Source of the DNA: DATJPR01 sp963752915
GTDB taxonomy: Bacteria > Bacteroidota > Ignavibacteria > UBA10030 > UBA6906
DNA: 64,000 nucleotides
Assembly: GCA_963752915.1 (NCBI GenBank)
Contig: CAVVZZ010000002.1
Span: 620,001-684,000 of the forward strand
Direction: 5' to 3'
A program made the translations under genes and the position numbers. This document shows, in pieces, positions 61,519 to 64,000 of this stretch; within the stretch, counting starts at the first letter, position 1; every line of letters starts with the position of its first letter. The notes beneath the pieces are model-generated. The model was not told the DNA's origin and did not search any database. It was given only the letters and a program-made list of their open reading frames with translations.

Positions 61519-62619
61519 TCATTGCCCGGAGAACCGCTTCTTCCGGTTGCGAATATAGTCAACGAAAACAAACTCGCCGAGTTTGTTGAGCGAAGAATAG
61601 TACGCCCTCCCGCGGTTCGCCTTGGTCAGCTCTTCCACAAAGTCGATAAGATATGGGTCGCGTGCGACCATGAAGGTCGTGATCGTAACCTTCTCTCGAC
61701 GGCAGGCAACGGCTTCATCGAGGGTCTTGTTAACGATTTTCGGATCCAACCCGAACGAGTTTTTGTAAAGCCGGCCGTTCTCTTCGAAGATCGCCGACGG
61801 CTTTCCGTCTGTGACCATGAAGACCTGCTTGTTGGCGTTCGGCTTCCGGCGCAGCAGATTCCGCGCAAGCTGCAATCCCGCGCGGGTGTTCGTGTGATAC
61901 GGGCCGACGCTCAGGAACGGGAGTTCATTCATGCTCACAAGCTTCGCGTCGTCGCCGAACGTCACGAGAGCGAGATAATCCTTCGGAAACCGGGTCATAA
62001 TCAGTTCGGAAAGCGCGAGACCCACCTGCTTCGCCGGCGTGATGCGGTCTTCCCCGTAGAGAATCATGCTGTGACTGATGTCAATCATCAGCACGGTTGC
62101 GCAGGAGGTCTGATATTCCGTCTCGTAGACCTCCAGGTCTTCTTCCTTGAGATTGAACTCATCAATGCCATCGCGCTTCAGCGCATTCGTGACCGTGGAG
62201 GTCAGATCGATGTCCGTCGGCTGGTCGCCGAAATTGAATTTTCGGGTCTCGCTCAGCCGGTCGACCCCCTTCCCGGTGTACGGTGTTTCGTGCGATCCTG
62301 TGGGCGCACGCTTGAGCGATGTGAAGATCTCCCGTAGGGCATCCTGCCGGATCCGCTGGATCCCGCGTTGGGTGACCTGCACTCCGAGTTCCGTCTCCTC
62401 GATGATCCCCATCTCCTTCATCTTCTTGATGAGGTCTTCCATCGAGAGATTCTCATCGAAGAGGCCGTACTCCTGGGCAAGTTGCTTCAACCACTCCATG
62501 GCCTCCTCGACGTCGCCGCTCGTCTGGACGAGCAGATAGCTGAACAGCGACACCATTTGCTGGAGCCGCTGCGAGTCCGTCTGGGACGTCGGTGTCCATT
62601 GGGAATACCGGTAACTCAT
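61519..62619 (-). CDS. VWA-domain protein partnered with a MoxR-type ATPase
   Basis: 366 residues. The N-terminal half is helical; the C-terminal half is a von Willebrand A domain with a complete metal-ion-dependent site: DISHS in MIDISHSMILYG (about residue 175), a Thr in LVTFGDDA and Asp in VTDGKPS. Such proteins pair with MoxR-type ATPases as metal-insertion or assembly chaperones, like the D and I subunits of chelatases. The ATPase gene lies five bases upstream. The client is unknown. Confidence 0.88.
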   Translation of the reverse strand: MSYRYSQWTPTSQTDSQRLQQMVSLFSYLLVQTSGDVEEAMEWLKQLAQEYGLFDENLSMEDLIKKMKEMGIIEETELGVQVTQRGIQRIRQDALREIFTSLKRAPTGSHETPYTGKGVDRLSETRKFNFGDQPTDIDLTSTVTNALKRDGIDEFNLKEEDLEVYETEYQTSCATVLMIDISHSMILYGEDRITPAKQVGLALSELIMTRFPKDYLALVTFGDDAKLVSMNELPFLSVGPYHTNTRAGLQLARNLLRRKPNANKQVFMVTDGKPSAIFEENGRLYKNSFGLDPKIVNKTLDEAVACRREKVTITTFMVARDPYLIDFVEELTKANRGRAYYSSLNKLGEFVFVDYIRNRKKRFSGQ

Positions 62620-62624
62620 CGCAA

Positions 62625-64000
62625 TCAGTCTTCCTCGTACATCTTTCCCTGGCCGACGAAGATGCTCCCCACCATATCCTTGTAAGAGGTCACGTGGTCG
62701 ACTTCATCCTTGGCAATCTTCGAATTCTGATGCAGCCCGTCGAGCACGAACTCCATCGTCGACGGTAGTTCCGCCGGGTTGTCGGACGCCGGCATGTGTT
62801 TCTTCGTCAACTCCTTCAAGCCTCTGACGCGGTCAAGCTCCTTGAAGTACTCGTCGCGCGGCATGTCGTCGGAGACTTCAATCTTGTTCCCCGATTCAAA
62901 CCACTGGATAATGCGGCCGTACTCCGGGTCATCGTTGCCCTGTGAACGCTGCTGGCCACTTTCGTGCGCGGCCTTCGTTCGTTTCTTCAGAGGATCGGGG
63001 AAATAGTGTTTGAACGCTTCGCGCACCGCCTTGCCGACGAGCGCTTTGCTGACCTTTACCGCGCCTTCCTGTTCTCCTTCGAAGACGAGTTCCATCTTCC
63101 CCGTGAGGCCCGGAAGCACGTGCGGCAGATCGCAAATTCTCGGCGCGATGACGTCCTCGCCGAGCAGAATTGCTCTTCGTTCGGCATTGCTGATCAGGTT
63201 TTCCATTGCGGAGATCGTGAGCCGGGCACTGACGCCGGATTTCTGATCCACGTACTCACTCTTGCGCGCTTCGAAGGCAATCTGTTCGATGATCTCTTTA
63301 AAGAACGTCGGCACAACCACGGTCTTTCCTTCGCGGCGGGTTACAGCTTCCTGTTCGGTGATTTTGATTGCATCTTCCAGGGTCCGCGGGTAGTGGGTCA
63401 GGATCTGCGAATCGATCCGGTCCTTCAACGGTGTGATGATATTGCCCCTGTTGGTGTAGTCCTCCGGGTTCGCCGTGAACACGAGCATGACATCGAGAGG
63501 GATGCGGATATTGAATCCCCGGATCTGGATGTCTTTTTCTTCGAGAATATTGAAGAGGCCGACCTGGATGCGGGGCTGCAGGTCCGGCAGCTCATTGATG
63601 GCGAAGATCCCCCTGTTGCACCGCGGGATGATCCCGAAATGGATTGCCCCCTCATGGGCATAGTGGAGGCGTTGTGAGGCGGCCTTGATGGGATCGATGT
63701 CGCCGATAAGGTCCGCGATTGTCACGTCCGGCGTTGCGAGCTTTTCGCCATAGCGCCGGGAGCGGGGAACCCATTCGATCGGCGTCGCGTCTCCCTGTTC
63801 CTTGATGATGTCGGCGGCGAACTTGCTGACGGGTGCAAAGGGATTGTCGTTCAGCTCGCTCCCGCGGACGATCGGGATCTCCTCATCAAGCAGCGATGTG
63901 AGCTGCCGGACAATCCTGGTCTTTGCCTGGCCCCGCAAGCCGAGCAGAATGATGTCATGTCGGGCCAGGATCGCGTTCACGATCGCGGGGATGACCGTCT
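62625..64000 (-). CDS. MoxR/magnesium-chelatase-like AAA+ ATPase, 5' end outside the window
   Basis: The frame is open from 62625 through the right edge (TVIPAIVNAILARHD at the edge), so the N-terminus is missing; a GTG at 63980 is an internal codon and not the start. Walker A GLRGQAKTR is present; the Walker B region reads GIFAINELPDL, with Asn-Glu as is usual in this branch. Sensor 1 is VFTANPEDYTNRG and an Arg finger may lie in TPLKDRIDSQ. It remodels or inserts cofactors with the VWA partner. Paired gene spacing of five bases implies co-expression. Confidence 0.9.
   Translation of the reverse strand, partial: TVIPAIVNAILARHDIILLGLRGQAKTRIVRQLTSLLDEEIPIVRGSELNDNPFAPVSKFAADIIKEQGDATPIEWVPRSRRYGEKLATPDVTIADLIGDIDPIKAASQRLHYAHEGAIHFGIIPRCNRGIFAINELPDLQPRIQVGLFNILEEKDIQIRGFNIRIPLDVMLVFTANPEDYTNRGNIITPLKDRIDSQILTHYPRTLEDAIKITEQEAVTRREGKTVVVPTFFKEIIEQIAFEARKSEYVDQKSGVSARLTISAMENLISNAERRAILLGEDVIAPRICDLPHVLPGLTGKMELVFEGEQEGAVKVSKALVGKAVREAFKHYFPDPLKKRTKAAHESGQQRSQGNDDPEYGRIIQWFESGNKIEVSDDMPRDEYFKELDRVRGLKELTKKHMPASDNPAELPSTMEFVLDGLHQNSKIAKDEVDHVTSYKDMVGSIFVGQGKMYEED

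Noticed and set aside
62625..63980. Asn-Glu in Walker B of the ATPase as an inactivating change
   Set aside because: INELPDL is the usual form in this branch of the MoxR/chelatase-like family, as I recall it, so no anomaly is claimed.
63980..64000. GTG 63980 as the start of the ATPase
   Set aside because: The frame stays open upstream to the window edge with sequence typical of the family (TVIPAIVNAIL), and the P-loop would be too close to the N-terminus.

Overview
The window looks like a chromosomal segment of a free-living member of the FCB group (Bacteroidota, Chlorobiota, Ignavibacteriota and allied lineages), G+C rich. The strongest pointer is three proteins ending in the YPNPFNP-type C-terminal domain of type IX secretion (T9SS), plus the debris of a fourth such domain. 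Several outer-membrane beta-barrels and many proteins with Sec, Tat or lipoprotein signals agree with this. No species-level call is possible from the sequence alone.

Layout. 1-799 holds the 5' part of an exported protein that runs off the left edge. 1140-6185 is a TRAP transporter operon (tatT, dctP, dctQ, dctM) followed by a HEPN/MNT toxin-antitoxin pair that is itself followed by the tail of a second dctM. Divergent from it is a two-component system (6315-8464). 8662-11841 is a large peptidase/beta-propeller/beta-barrel fusion. 12098-16621 is a compact sulfur-compound cluster: DsrE-like protein, rhodanese-metallo-beta-lactamase, TsdA-like dihaem cytochrome, Tat-exported cysteine protein and a split YeeE/YedE transporter. 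16691-18220 and 20841-23084 are T9SS cargo proteins. Between them lies a gene-poor 2.6 kb stretch with two truncated tRNA-Pro copies fused to palindromes, an intact tRNA-Pro(GGG), and six tandem copies of an exact 147-bp unit, each with its own intrinsic terminator.

23324-36960 is an accessory stretch: serine hydrolase, PMT-type glycosyltransferase, GH88/GH105-like hydrolase with a glutamine amidotransferase, esterase, unknown secreted protein, small outer-membrane proteins (one frameshifted) and a DPP-IV-type peptidase. 37162-43893 is a deoxysugar (L-fucose/L-rhamnose) catabolic operon headed by a LacI-type regulator with a clear palindromic operator. 44205-46133 is another T9SS protein, with a palindromic element inserted in frame. 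46280-58012 is a long same-strand housekeeping run (hisA, purE, pfkB-type kinase, dapB, dapA, dapD, an rfbD-like reductase, serS, a heterodimeric ABC exporter, fbp). 58189-61431 holds a PafA-type phosphatase and an Omp85-like barrel. The window closes with a VWA/MoxR-type ATPase pair, the ATPase running off the right edge.

The least ordinary material is non-coding: the 147-bp array behind tRNA-Pro, the tRNA-palindrome composites before it, and several unrelated families of 7-bp (and one 8-bp) periodic repeats that sit between genes and also inside the coding sequence of T9SS domains.
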